Below, one piece after another: positions 24,987-33,416 of a DNA stretch of 35,094 bases (its first letter is position 1; each line of letters starts with the position of its first letter). Under the pieces are notes generated by a model. It ran no database searches, had not been told where the DNA came from, and saw only the letters and a list, made by a program, of their open reading frames with translations. A program made the translations under genes and the position numbers. This DNA comes from Candidatus Melainabacteria bacterium (GTDB lineage: Bacteria > Cyanobacteriota > Vampirovibrionia > Obscuribacterales > Obscuribacteraceae). The stretch is from contig PLXC01000056.1 in NCBI GenBank assembly GCA_003151275.1, positions 1-35,094 on the forward strand, written 5' to 3'.

Positions 24987-26687
24987 CTAGGCTGGCTTGC
25001 CCCAATACCAGCCTTGACCAAATTCGATGCCGATTTCCAACAACAGGTCTAACTCGTCTCGACGCTCAATTCCTTCTGCGATCAATTCCGCACCGAGGGC
25101 GTTCACAACTTTGACGAGACGTTTTAGCAGGCGCGCTTTGGCAGGCTCGTCGGCAATGCCGGAAACGTACTTACGATCGATTTTGACGATATCAGGTTCC
25201 AAAATGATCAAACTCTCAAGCGATGAGCGCCCGAACCCGACGTCGTCTATGGCGACAAGAATTCCATTTTCTTTCAAAGCTGCGACATGATCTCTAAGGT
25301 AGGCTGGATCACCAATGAATTGCTGTTCGCTAATTTCAATACAGAAGCTGCCCGGTTTACGGTTGGGCGGAAACAAAGTCAACAAGCGATCGATCGGTGT
25401 GTCGATAATCGTCGAAGGAAATAAATTGACATGGAATTGCGTGTTTTGATCAAACTTCGGATCAAGGCAGGCGTTTAGACAAGTCTTCAAGCACCGCAGA
25501 TCCACAATGGTAAGCAAGTTGTATTCACAGCTAACGCGAAACAAATCGTCGGGCATCTCAAACGCGCCAGCTGGACCACGGCTTAGAATCTCATGACCGA
25601 AAATAGACTCGTCATCCAACTTGAACAAAGGCATGGATACAGCTCTAAAGCAATCACCTTTGCGCAACTTTTCAGTCAACTCTGACAACGCTTCCTTGTC
25701 AGCGCTCTCTACATTTTGTTTGTGCTTCTCTCCTGAAGAAACTCGGTTTTTGCCAAGCAGCTTACTTTCCCGAACAGCAAGTCTGGCTAGCGACAGCACT
25801 TCCTCAATCGAACAAAATTCATAGGGAAGCGCTAAAACTCCCAAACTAGCGGTCACTCGTATTGTTTCTGAAGCCAGCCTGAGTGGACTATCAGCTACTG
25901 AAAGACGAATTTTTTCGGCAACCAACATACCCTCAGCCAACCTGGTATCGGGCAAGAGCAGCAAGAATTCGTCGCCGCCTATACGAGCAATGTGGTCAGT
26001 CGGTCTAACGGTATCTCTCAGGCGACCTGAAATTTCTTTCAACACAACATCGCCAACAGCGTGACCAAGTGAGGCATTGATGCGATCAAAATCATCGCAA
26101 TCGATCATCACTGCTACAACATTCCAACCTTGGCGTTGAGCTCTGTTGAACTCACTTTGCAATGCACGTTCCAGTCCACTCCGATTCAAAACTTCAGTCA
26201 GCGCATCGATGTTGGCAAGCGTCTCCAGCCTGCTAGTTGCCGCCTCAAGCCTAAAGGTTGCGTCCTTCAACGCTTCTTCGGTGCGCTTTAGCTCAACAGC
26301 ATGCCGCATCGATTGCACCAGAGCGCGGTGGTCGATTCCAGCTTTCATCAAATAATCGTGAGCGCCGTTACGCACGGCTTCAACTGCTACCTTTTCTTCT
26401 TCCGAATTACTCAAAACGAGAACGGGGACCCTACCGGCCCGTTCTTTGACGCGCAAGAATGCGTCCAATCCATTTTCAGTCGAGAGCGAAAGTAGGACTA
26501 GGTCAACGCCTCCTTCACCCAAGCGTGTTAGACCTTTGCTGAGACGGTCGGTAAATTCCATCGCGAAATTGGCACCGGCTGCCTCCCGAAGAACCTCTCG
26601 GAGCGAGCTTGCTTCTCGAGGATTTTCTTCAATGAGCAGAACTTTCGTTTTTTCCAATTCCATCTGTGTCAAACCAATTGATTCCAT
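24987..26687 (-). CDS. REC-GGDEF-EAL protein for cyclic di-GMP turnover
   Basis: 566 residues, soluble. REC (12-130): acidic Glu20/Glu21 and the Lys115 region are present, but Ser67 replaces the phospho-Asp (LVLLSLSTENG). Coiled-coil linker (132-160). GGDEF (158-325): IGGDEF motif (237-241) intact with an RPTD inhibitory site five residues ahead, so a working diguanylate cyclase with product feedback is likely. EAL (335-566): EILSR (366-370), FHVNLFPS, EISEQ, DDVGFG (Asp481, Asp482), VKIDR (Lys502), AEGIE and QGWYWGKP are all in place, so a phosphodiesterase is also plausible. Output direction cannot be decided from sequence. The ATG at 26687 has a weak site. The methyltransferase gene follows after 81 bases. 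Confidence 0.92.
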   Translation of the reverse strand: MESIGLTQMELEKTKVLLIEENPREASSLREVLREAAGANFAMEFTDRLSKGLTRLGEGGVDLVLLSLSTENGLDAFLRVKERAGRVPVLVLSNSEEEKVAVEAVRNGAHDYLMKAGIDHRALVQSMRHAVELKRTEEALKDATFRLEAATSRLETLANIDALTEVLNRSGLERALQSEFNRAQRQGWNVVAVMIDCDDFDRINASLGHAVGDVVLKEISGRLRDTVRPTDHIARIGGDEFLLLLPDTRLAEGMLVAEKIRLSVADSPLRLASETIRVTASLGVLALPYEFCSIEEVLSLARLAVRESKLLGKNRVSSGEKHKQNVESADKEALSELTEKLRKGDCFRAVSMPLFKLDDESIFGHEILSRGPAGAFEMPDDLFRVSCEYNLLTIVDLRCLKTCLNACLDPKFDQNTQFHVNLFPSTIIDTPIDRLLTLFPPNRKPGSFCIEISEQQFIGDPAYLRDHVAALKENGILVAIDDVGFGRSSLESLIILEPDIVKIDRKYVSGIADEPAKARLLKRLVKVVNALGAELIAEGIERRDELDLLLEIGIEFGQGWYWGKPA

Positions 26688-26882
26688 TGTTTATTTTTAG
26701 CCTAGAAATGCCGTTTATAACAGGAGTGATCGTTAGCAATAGTTGCCAAGTAAGGACTGGGTCCGAAATAACCCTTCCAATTTCTTGCCATTCCCTGAAA
26801 CTGGAGAGTCATATCGCGTTTCCTTTCTAATTGTTCCCAACATGTGTTCGGTTTACTAGTCGAATTCATCAGTACCTGTAAC

Positions 26883-27932
26883 ATGGTCTCAATTATGAAT
26901 GGCTCCCAAGAGCAAAAAGCGCCACCTTCCGGTGGATCAAATTTATGGAAACAGCTGCTGGCGCTAGGTTTTGCGGGGTTGTTCCTATGGCTATCCTTTA
27001 AGGATGCCAATTTTGCAGAAATTTGGGAATACGCAAAAAAAACCAAGCCTGAATTTCTATTCTGGGTTTTCGCTACCGCCGTTATCAGCCACTTGCTGCG
27101 AGCCTGGCGCTGGATTTTCCTGCTCAAACCTCTGACCGATAAAAAAATCAGCCTCTGGAATTCGTTTTGCGCAGTGATCTTCGGTTATGCGGTAAACATC
27201 GTCGTTCCGCGCGGAGGCGAAGTGGTCAGGCTAATTTCCATCAGCAAGAGCGAAAAACTGCCATGGATGGGCGTTTTACCGACGATGTTCATAGATCGCC
27301 TACTTGATATAGCGATCCTTGGCGGCTTGCTGGGCATGACTTTGACGCTCCTACCAAAGCAAATCTTGGAAAAAGCGCCAATGCTAATTCCTGGTGGCAT
27401 CGCCATCACCGTATGCAGTATTGCCGCACTGTTTGTCCTACCACAGATGTCAAAATTGATTCGCTGGCTTGCAGAAGTCCCGTTTGTGAAACAGAAACTG
27501 TCGCCCAAGACGGCGGAAACGTTCGAGAGTCTGGCCACGCAATTTGGAGTGGGCACGAAATCCTTGATGGATCCCTCAACCTATCCCGCTATCGCCGGAC
27601 TGACGGTCATAATTTGGCTATTTTACTGGCTGAACTTCTATTGCATGGTTTGGGCGTTTGGACTCGAATCGCGTGTCTCGCCGTTGCAGTGCCTTGTCGT
27701 CTTCACTATCGGATCTTTTGGTGTTTTAATCCCAACTCCCGGAAATGTCGGCAGCTTTCACTACTTAGTTAGTCAGGCGCTTCAATTTACATGCGGACTG
27801 GATGCTAGCCAGTCTTTGGCATACGCCACGGTGCTGCACTTCTTTTGCTCCATTTTGGCTATTTGCGTTACTGCTGCAGCTTGTTGGATTTGGCAGCAGA
27901 CTCACCCACCTAAATCGGTTCCAGCAGAGTAA
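26883..27932 (+). CDS. YbhN-like membrane protein (LPG synthase TM family)
   Basis: About 350 residues with seven or eight membrane helices. Family marks are LLRAWRWIFLLKPL, the loop NIVVPRGGEVVRLISISKSE, and TPGNVGSFHYLVSQAL near the C-terminus, all typical of the UPF0104/YbhN family. This is the membrane flippase half of lysyl-phosphatidylglycerol synthases, found here without the synthase half. Members are thought to move lipids or polyprenyl-linked sugars across the inner membrane; the substrate here is unknown. The start is uncertain: ATGs at 26883 and 26895 are both near the first hydrophobic region and neither has a good ribosome site; an upstream one at 26844 adds unlikely residues. 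It is divergent from the GGDEF-EAL gene. Confidence 0.88.
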   Translation: MVSIMNGSQEQKAPPSGGSNLWKQLLALGFAGLFLWLSFKDANFAEIWEYAKKTKPEFLFWVFATAVISHLLRAWRWIFLLKPLTDKKISLWNSFCAVIFGYAVNIVVPRGGEVVRLISISKSEKLPWMGVLPTMFIDRLLDIAILGGLLGMTLTLLPKQILEKAPMLIPGGIAITVCSIAALFVLPQMSKLIRWLAEVPFVKQKLSPKTAETFESLATQFGVGTKSLMDPSTYPAIAGLTVIIWLFYWLNFYCMVWAFGLESRVSPLQCLVVFTIGSFGVLIPTPGNVGSFHYLVSQALQFTCGLDASQSLAYATVLHFFCSILAICVTAAACWIWQQTHPPKSVPAE

Positions 27933-28102
27933 GAGCTAGCGCCGGACGGACCAAGTTACCTCTACCGGCAGGAAGCTGCAGCGGACGAAGCAAGCCTAAC
28001 GCGGCAGGAAGCTTTGGCGGACCGACCTAGCTCCGCCAAGATTCCGATAGTGAGCTAAAGTATTGATGGACGCTGTCTCTATCTGTTACTAAGGCACAAC
28101 CA
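27933..28102 (+). repeat. Repeat-rich spacer with an 8-bp hairpin
   Basis: A block CGGCAGGAAGCT, three variable bases, GCGGAC occurs at 27966-27986 and 28002-28022, 36 bases apart. The second copy runs into a hairpin: TTGGCGGA (28014-28021), loop of ten bases, TCCGCCAA (28032-28039). The words GGACGGACC (27944) and GGACCGACCTAGCTCC (28019) resemble words in other gaps of the window (1156, 33208). No T-run follows, so the hairpin is not a standard terminator. Confidence 0.55.
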
Positions 28103-29011
28103 TTGCCTGGAATTGGCGAAACCCTAAAAGAAATCGAGCGCCCTAAAAGAGCGCTTGTATTGTCGGGTGGTGGCGCACGCGGAGCCTATGAAATTGGCGT
28201 TCTAAAAGCCTTGTGTGAACAGGGTGTTAATTACGATCTAGTCTTTGGCACCAGCATCGGTGGCATTAATGCCGCCTTTTTCGCTCAAGGTAAAATAGGG
28301 CGTGTGGAAGAACTGTGGCGAACGCTCAAGGCAACCGACGTGTTTCGTTTCCCCAATATCGAACAAATCAGAAATATTATTAGGGGAAGCAGGTGGGGGT
28401 TGTTTGACACCAGCCCATTGGAAGAGCTTCTCTATCGCGAAATGGATCTCGACCTCTTTAAGGCAAGCACCACCAAAGTTGGTTTTTTAACAACAGATTT
28501 GTGCACGCTCGAGACGAGGCTGATAACGACGGATGACATAACAACAATCAAGGAGTTGGTCGACACACTGATGGCGTCCTCGGCCTTGCCGATTTTGTTT
28601 CCGGCGCGCAGCCTCTCTGGAGAAGGTTTTTGGATTGATGGCGGACTGGTGCGCAACACGCCGATCCAAACGGCAATTAACATGGGAGCCAAAGAAATTC
28701 ACATCGTTTTGTTGGAAGCGGAAACGGATGGCGCTTGTCCGAGCAACATCCTGCAGGTGCTTACACGTTGTGCGGATATTCTCTTGTACGCATCTGCTCG
28801 CGATGGTATCAGACTTGTGAACGAATACAACAAGTTAGTGCAATCGGGGCAGTTCGATGGTGCAGAAGCCGACGTTTATCCCTTGATTATCAAAGTCTTT
28901 CAACCAAGCGATAGAGTCAACACTACGGTGCTCGATATAGATCCCATGCGCTCTGTGCGCTTAATTGAGATGGGATACTTCGAAGCGATGTCGTTGCTTA
29001 CTCTTGTCTGA
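28103..29011 (+). CDS. Patatin-like phospholipase, 302 aa
   Basis: A serine lipid acyl hydrolase with a Ser-Asp dyad. [11 protein letters not shown] (22-32) is the oxyanion hole, GTSIGG (49-54) carries the nucleophile Ser51, and DGGLVRNTP carries Asp179. Length and pattern match the RssA/YchK-like bacterial patatins, which are cytoplasmic or membrane-associated and cleave acyl chains from phospholipids. No signal peptide and no extra domain. The start is a TTG at 28103: no ATG or GTG lies in frame after the stop at 28064, and AAGG sits eight bases upstream. It is probably transcribed separately from the triad operon that begins 390 bases later. Confidence 0.92.
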   Translation: MPGIGETLKEIERPKRALVLSGGGARGAYEIGVLKALCEQGVNYDLVFGTSIGGINAAFFAQGKIGRVEELWRTLKATDVFRFPNIEQIRNIIRGSRWGLFDTSPLEELLYREMDLDLFKASTTKVGFLTTDLCTLETRLITTDDITTIKELVDTLMASSALPILFPARSLSGEGFWIDGGLVRNTPIQTAINMGAKEIHIVLLEAETDGACPSNILQVLTRCADILLYASARDGIRLVNEYNKLVQSGQFDGAEADVYPLIIKVFQPSDRVNTTVLDIDPMRSVRLIEMGYFEAMSLLTLV

Positions 29012-29281
29012 TTTTACTACGCGCGCTTCAATTTCCTTCCTGGTAGATTTCTGTGTCTGTCCGATGGCAAACTAATTTTTGAGGGATCATTTACCTTATG
29101 GACGGAAGCCGAAGCCTGGTTGAACGTCCCAAATCATTTTTGCGCAGAACCTCCAGCGATGCCTCAACATAATTTTGATTTTGATTCATGATTCTCTTAT
29201 TTACGGGACCGAGGCACAATTATCTCATTCTTTCCCGAAGTCGCCAGATATCCGTTTTAAATCTTCCGCATATCCAACAAT

Positions 29282-29364
29282 GATACGGTGATACCAGATA
29301 CAGTGACACGAGTGTCCAGATAAAACACTGGTAACGGAACCAAACGCGCTAACTGTGGTATTCT
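29282..29364 (+). promoter_or_regulatory. Probable control region of the VWA-phosphatase-kinase operon
   Basis: Three GATAC words (29282, 29290, 29297) are followed by the inverted repeat GACAC-GA-GTGTC (29305-29316), flanked on both sides by CCAGATA (29294 and 29316). CACTGGT completes an outer partial symmetry with ACCAG. Downstream, TGG-TATTCT (29356-29364) is an extended -10 element that would start RNA near 29371, which fits translation from the GTG at 29402 rather than the ATG at 29366. The rest of the 29012-29365 gap shows nothing clear. Confidence 0.4.
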
Positions 29365-29401
29365 TATGGCTCATCTCAAGCAACTCTGGGGAGATTTAAG
29401 C

Positions 29402-30085
29402 GTGTCTGAAAATAGTTTTGAACAAGTCGCATTTGGTGGCGTTGAATTCGCTGAAAATCCTGAGCCTCGTTGTCCGTGCTTACTGCTGCTTGACACATCC
29501 AGCTCGATGACTGGAAAAGCGATTGAGCAGCTCAATGAAGCATTAAAGGCTTTCCGCGACGACCTTAATCAGGACAGTCTGGCTGCGAAAAGAGTCGAAG
29601 TAGGAATCATCACTTTCGGTCCAGTCCGCGTTCATACCCCTTTCACCGCTGTCAAAGACTTCGATCCGCTAGCGCTGAAAGCAGATGGCGTAACACCTAT
29701 GGGCTTAGCAATCGAACGCGGCATTGAGATGGTCAAGGAAAGAAAAGATGAGTACAGAAAGAATGGAGTTGCATATTACAGACCATGGATATTCCTCATA
29801 ACTGACGGCTCGCCAAGTGACAGTTGGGGCAACGCCGCCAACCTCATTCGCATGGGCGAAGACAAAAAGGAATTCATGTTCTACGCAGCCGGAGTTGAAA
29901 GCGCAGATATGGAAACACTAACCAAGATGGTTGTGCGAACTCCGTTAAAACTAAAGGGACTCGCGTTCAAAGAACTCTTCACCTGGCTGTCGACTTCGTT
30001 GAGTTCCGTTTCCCGTTCGAATCCTGGCGAAGCCGTTCCGTTGGTTAATCCCGCTGCACCTGCTGGTTGGGCCGTAGCGCATTAG
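29402..30085 (+). CDS. TerY-like VWA domain protein, first gene of triad
   Basis: A cytoplasmic VWA domain of the TerY type. The hallmark is [26 protein letters not shown] with the metal site Asp-x-Ser-x-Ser, then GVTPMG (MIDAS Thr) and [10 protein letters not shown] (Asp). No signal or membrane segment. GTG 29402 is preferred over ATG 29366: GGGGAG lies eight bases before it, and an extended -10 box abuts the ATG. The resulting start, (V/M)[12 protein letters not shown], also matches where TerY proteins usually begin. It is followed after seven bases by a PP2C and then by a kinase, the TerY-P triad known from comparative genomics of tellurite-resistance neighbourhoods. Its likely job is to hold kinase, phosphatase and target together. 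No terB, terC, terD or terE gene is in the window. Confidence 0.9.
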   Translation: MSENSFEQVAFGGVEFAENPEPRCPCLLLLDTSSSMTGKAIEQLNEALKAFRDDLNQDSLAAKRVEVGIITFGPVRVHTPFTAVKDFDPLALKADGVTPMGLAIERGIEMVKERKDEYRKNGVAYYRPWIFLITDGSPSDSWGNAANLIRMGEDKKEFMFYAAGVESADMETLTKMVVRTPLKLKGLAFKELFTWLSTSLSSVSRSNPGEAVPLVNPAAPAGWAVAH

Positions 30086-30092
30086 GAAATGA

Positions 30093-30857
30093 ATGAATAG
30101 CTGGACCTGGGCAGCTGCATCTTGTAGAGGCACCTCTCACGTTAGAACGAACGTCCGGAGACAGGATGCGTTCAGCTGTTCATATGGCACCAACGACGGA
30201 AAGACACTTATTGCAGTGGTCTCCGATGGTGCCGGAAGTGCGCGTATGGGAGGCGAAGGTGCATCCCTCATTTGCCGAACGCTAATAACGCAGGCCAGGC
30301 AATTCGATTTCGCCCAGCCAGAACTTCCTGCAGATGAGGATATTTGGTCCTGGATTTTTCTCGCTCGCGATCGGATAAGAATGGCTGCCGAAACACGCCG
30401 TCTAAGACCGCGTGATTTTGCAGCCACGTTGATCATGCTGATTTCTTCCGGCGACAATACTTTGGTGGCGCACATTGGTGATGGAAGTGCGGTGTTGAAG
30501 TGTGGAAACACAAATGAATGGAAAGCGCTTAGCTGGCCGCGGCAGGGCGAATATGCATCCTCAACTTATTTCATCACGGATTATCCGACGCCCAAACTCA
30601 ATATAGCCAGATCTGATTGTCCGGTAAGCGCCCTTGCCGTATTTTCTGATGGTGTTGAACGTCTCGCCCTGGATATGGCTGCTCAAAAACCGCATAAACC
30701 ATTTTTCGATGGAATAATTCGAGCCGTTGCTTCGACACCAATTGAGGGTTTCGACCAAAACCTTTCTCAGCAATTAGGCAAGTATCTTGACAGCGATGCA
30801 GTCAATGCTCGCACTGACGACGATAAAACGCTGATCTTGGCGGTGCACCGATCATGA
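30093..30857 (+). CDS. PP2C-family phosphatase of the TerY-P triad
   Basis: 254 residues. The PP2C fold is recognised by RRQDAF (Asp25), VVSDGAGSA (Asp45, Gly46), AHIGDGSAVL, AVFSDGVERL and TDDDKTLIL. The metal-binding aspartates are present, but the usual GDGMGG is SDGAGSA, as in the divergent PP2C-2 branch. It should reverse phosphorylation by the kinase encoded immediately downstream. Its stop overlaps the kinase ATG (ATGA), so the two are translated in concert. The ATG at 30093 follows the TerY stop by seven bases and lies close to GGAAATGAATG, which provides a modest ribosome site. It is clearly distinct from the PP2C at 13682, which keeps the canonical motif. Confidence 0.9.
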   Translation: MNSWTWAAASCRGTSHVRTNVRRQDAFSCSYGTNDGKTLIAVVSDGAGSARMGGEGASLICRTLITQARQFDFAQPELPADEDIWSWIFLARDRIRMAAETRRLRPRDFAATLIMLISSGDNTLVAHIGDGSAVLKCGNTNEWKALSWPRQGEYASSTYFITDYPTPKLNIARSDCPVSALAVFSDGVERLALDMAAQKPHKPFFDGIIRAVASTPIEGFDQNLSQQLGKYLDSDAVNARTDDDKTLILAVHRS

Positions 30858-33130
30858 CACCACCATCATTAGTTGTAGAAGGCGTCAACATACAGCTTGG
30901 CAAGCGCATCGGAAGAGGTGGCGAAGGCGAAGTTTTCGCTTTGGAGAATGACGTCGATCGGGCGCTGAAAGTCTACACAGCATCGGCGTCGGACAGTCAT
31001 CAGCGTGAAGCGAAGATTGCGGCAATCATCAATCGCAAAATTGCGCAGCAATCGAGTCTGGTGGCATTCCCACTGGCAATTGCGCGTCACAGTGACGGTC
31101 GCTTTGCCGGGTTCGTAATGAAGCGAGTGACAGGACACAAGCCGCTTTTTGAACTCTACTCGCCGGGCGCAAGAAAAAAGCATTTCCCAAAAGCAGATTT
31201 CCGATTCCTAATCAGAACGGCAGCCAACATCAGCAGAGCGGTGGCATCCGTTCACAAGACTGGATGCGTAATTGGCGATATCAATCACTCAGGATTCTTA
31301 ATTTCTGACGAAGCGCGCGTTGCACTTATTGACGCGGACAGTTTTCAATTCATCGACGGACCGCAGAAATTTCTTTGTCGCGTTGGAGTTCCGGAATATA
31401 CGCCACCAGAGTTACAAGGCAAGAAGCTGGGCGGCATAGTTCGCACTGCAAATCATGATGCTTTCGGTCTTGCAGTCGTAATCTTCCAACTCTTGTTCAT
31501 GGGGCGACATCCGTTTGTTGGTGCATTCGAAAAAGGCGATATGCCGATTGAGCGAGCCATCTTCGAGCATCGTTTTGCTTACTCGAAGAAACGCAATGTC
31601 GGCATGACCAGACCTCCGGGAGCCGCATCACTAGCGGATTTCCCTTACGAAGTGGCGGAAGCGTTCGAACAGGCATTTAGCCCGCACTTGGACAAACCAC
31701 GTCCATCGGCAGAAATCTGGATTCAAATTCTTGAACAGCTTGAACGTTCTGTAACTCAATGCGACAAAGATAATTTGCACTATTATCCGGCTGCCGCATC
31801 TGAGTGCCCCTGGTGCCGAATGGAACAGCAACTAGGAATGTTGTTGTTCTTGCCGCAAGTTCTCAATTTGAGCTTACCTTTTGATGACCCTGGTTCTGCC
31901 TTCTTCAATTTGTCCACGGCTTGGGCTGCAATTGAGAAAGTGCAGTTGCCGAACCCGATGAGTTTGCAGCCGGTTTTATCGCTGGTTGAATGCAGCCCCA
32001 GTGAAGAAGCGAAGAGAATAAAAGCTCCGGAAAACAAATCGCGCAAGATTGGTATTGCCATTTTGATCTTGGCTGGAATTGCTCTGATCTGCTGCTTCAA
32101 ATTCTGGTACGTGTGGGTTGCATTGGCTTGCTTCGGTGGCAAAAAATACCTTTTTAAAATGGACGCAGAGAAAGCATTCCGTGAAAAATATTTCCGCGCA
32201 AGAGACCAATTCGAGAAAGCGGTGCAAGATTGGCGCACCAGATGTGGTATCGCTCAAGTCGCCGCAGTCAAATCGTCGCTAACTGAAGCCAGGGTTCAAT
32301 ACCAACATCTCGAACGAGAAAAACAACTGCGTGTGGCGCTTTATCACTCCAATCACAGAGCTCGACACGCGAACCAGTTACAAAGTTTTTTGGAAAGTCA
32401 TGAAATCCGAAAAGCTAAAATTCGACACATTGGTCTGGCAAGACAAACTGCTCTGGCCTCATACGGTATAGAAACCGCGCTAGATATCACGGAAGCGAAA
32501 GTACTTGCGGTGCCAGGGTTCGGGATCAAAAACACTATTCCACTTCTCGAGTGGAGAAAAAGTCTAGAAGACGCTTTCGTCTACGACGGCAAACCAAACG
32601 ACATGGACGCGCAGGAAGTGCAAAAGATTCAGTTCGAAGTGGATTTAAAAGGCAGCGAACTGCGCAAGAAATTGGCTGCTGGAGCGATTGACCTTGCACA
32701 TGCAGCGCATATTGTGAGCACAAGAGCAAAGAAAGAGGATCCAATTGTTACGCGCGCTTATTTACAATATCAGCGTGAGAAGGAAGATCTTGCATTTCTC
32801 GGTTTATCCGTTTCTGGTAGATCACGTGCGAGAAAAATGAAGTGGCCAATTACTAATGCACGGAAACGTTCTGGCTCGCGCGCATCGCTCGCGCAAGCTT
32901 CTGGTATTCAACCTTCAGCCAGGCAAGCTTCGAGCACGCAGCCTTCGAGCAAGTCAGCTCGCACAGCAGTTTTGAGCAAGTCACCTCCGGTCACACAGGC
33001 TTCCGCGATTTACTGTCCACGTTGTGGAAGCGGCATGGTAAAGAGAATTACACGACGTGGGACGCCAGCCGAGAAAGTGTTTTATGGATGTTCGACATAT
33101 CCGTCTTGCAAAGGCGCTAGAGCGATTTAA
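30854..33130 (+). CDS. Triad Ser/Thr kinase with HhH and topoisomerase-type zinc ribbon
   Basis: 758 residues. Kinase (12-295): glycine loop GRGGEGEVF, Lys39 (RALKVY), Glu52, catalytic loop GDINHSG with Asp142, and DAD (Asp160) in place of DFG. The Asn expected five residues after Asp142 is Gly147, and HRD is IGD. A zinc cluster with Cys303, His309, Cys318 and Cys321 follows. One or two membrane helices (398-428) are next, then a charged coiled region, a helix-hairpin-helix (about 528-570, GIETALDITEAKVLAVPGFG), an Ala/Ser/Gln linker (670-720) and a C-terminal ribbon CPRCGSG...CSTYPSC (Cys721, 724, 746, 752) like those of topoisomerase I. HhH plus ribbon suggest DNA or RNA binding by a membrane-tied kinase. 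Typical of TerY-P kinases. Confidence 0.92.
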   Translation: MTPPSLVVEGVNIQLGKRIGRGGEGEVFALENDVDRALKVYTASASDSHQREAKIAAIINRKIAQQSSLVAFPLAIARHSDGRFAGFVMKRVTGHKPLFELYSPGARKKHFPKADFRFLIRTAANISRAVASVHKTGCVIGDINHSGFLISDEARVALIDADSFQFIDGPQKFLCRVGVPEYTPPELQGKKLGGIVRTANHDAFGLAVVIFQLLFMGRHPFVGAFEKGDMPIERAIFEHRFAYSKKRNVGMTRPPGAASLADFPYEVAEAFEQAFSPHLDKPRPSAEIWIQILEQLERSVTQCDKDNLHYYPAAASECPWCRMEQQLGMLLFLPQVLNLSLPFDDPGSAFFNLSTAWAAIEKVQLPNPMSLQPVLSLVECSPSEEAKRIKAPENKSRKIGIAILILAGIALICCFKFWYVWVALACFGGKKYLFKMDAEKAFREKYFRARDQFEKAVQDWRTRCGIAQVAAVKSSLTEARVQYQHLEREKQLRVALYHSNHRARHANQLQSFLESHEIRKAKIRHIGLARQTALASYGIETALDITEAKVLAVPGFGIKNTIPLLEWRKSLEDAFVYDGKPNDMDAQEVQKIQFEVDLKGSELRKKLAAGAIDLAHAAHIVSTRAKKEDPIVTRAYLQYQREKEDLAFLGLSVSGRSRARKMKWPITNARKRSGSRASLAQASGIQPSARQASSTQPSSKSARTAVLSKSPPVTQASAIYCPRCGSGMVKRITRRGTPAEKVFYGCSTYPSCKGARAI

Positions 33131-33416
33131 CAATGTTTGTGCGTTGACGGGTCGACATTTGTTTCGTAGGCCGGGGACTTTAAGGCTCTCAGCTCCTGTA
33201 CGGAATCGGACAACCTAGCTCCTTCGGGTCGGCCGGATTCATAGTCGGCGCACTTGGAGGCATTCTGGTTGTTGTTTTTTTATTGCTTCAAAACGACGAA
33301 AGTTGCCCGTTTGTCACTGGTATCACTTTACATCCATCGATCACGCTCGTATTATTGATCATAATTCCTGACTAAAATCTGGTTCTCTCCGAAGCTGGCG
33401 AATTAGCGTATCCGGC
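33131..33416 (+). other. Gap between triad kinase and TadG-like gene
   Basis: 286 bases with no assigned gene. The word GGACAACCTAGCTCC (33208-33222) resembles words in the spacer at 28019-28034. The stretch at 33196-33375, listed separately, has a hydrophobic open frame. I found no convincing promoter hexamers or terminator. Confidence 0.35.
33196..33375 (+). pseudogene. Start-less hydrophobic frame, possible gene remnant
   Basis: After an in-frame TAA at 33181, 59 codons stay open from CTG 33196 to TAA 33373. The translation LYGIGQPSSFGSAGFIVG, then ALGGILVVVFLLLQNDESC, then PFVTG and a second hydrophobic run ITLVLLIIIP, looks like a small membrane protein with two helices. It has no ATG, GTG or TTG before the first helix. 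The glycine-rich helix resembles, loosely, those of GlsB/YeaQ-type small membrane proteins. It may be the end of a decayed gene, a CTG-started protein, or chance. Confidence 0.25.

Noticed and set aside
26702..27127. 141-codon open frame on the minus strand
   Set aside because: It overlaps the YbhN-like gene on the plus strand, has an odd basic composition and no ribosome site. It is a shadow frame.
30013..30026. GTTCGAATCC word resembling a tRNA T-loop
   Set aside because: It lies inside the TerY-like gene (residues SRSNPGEA). No acceptor, D or anticodon stems can be formed around it.
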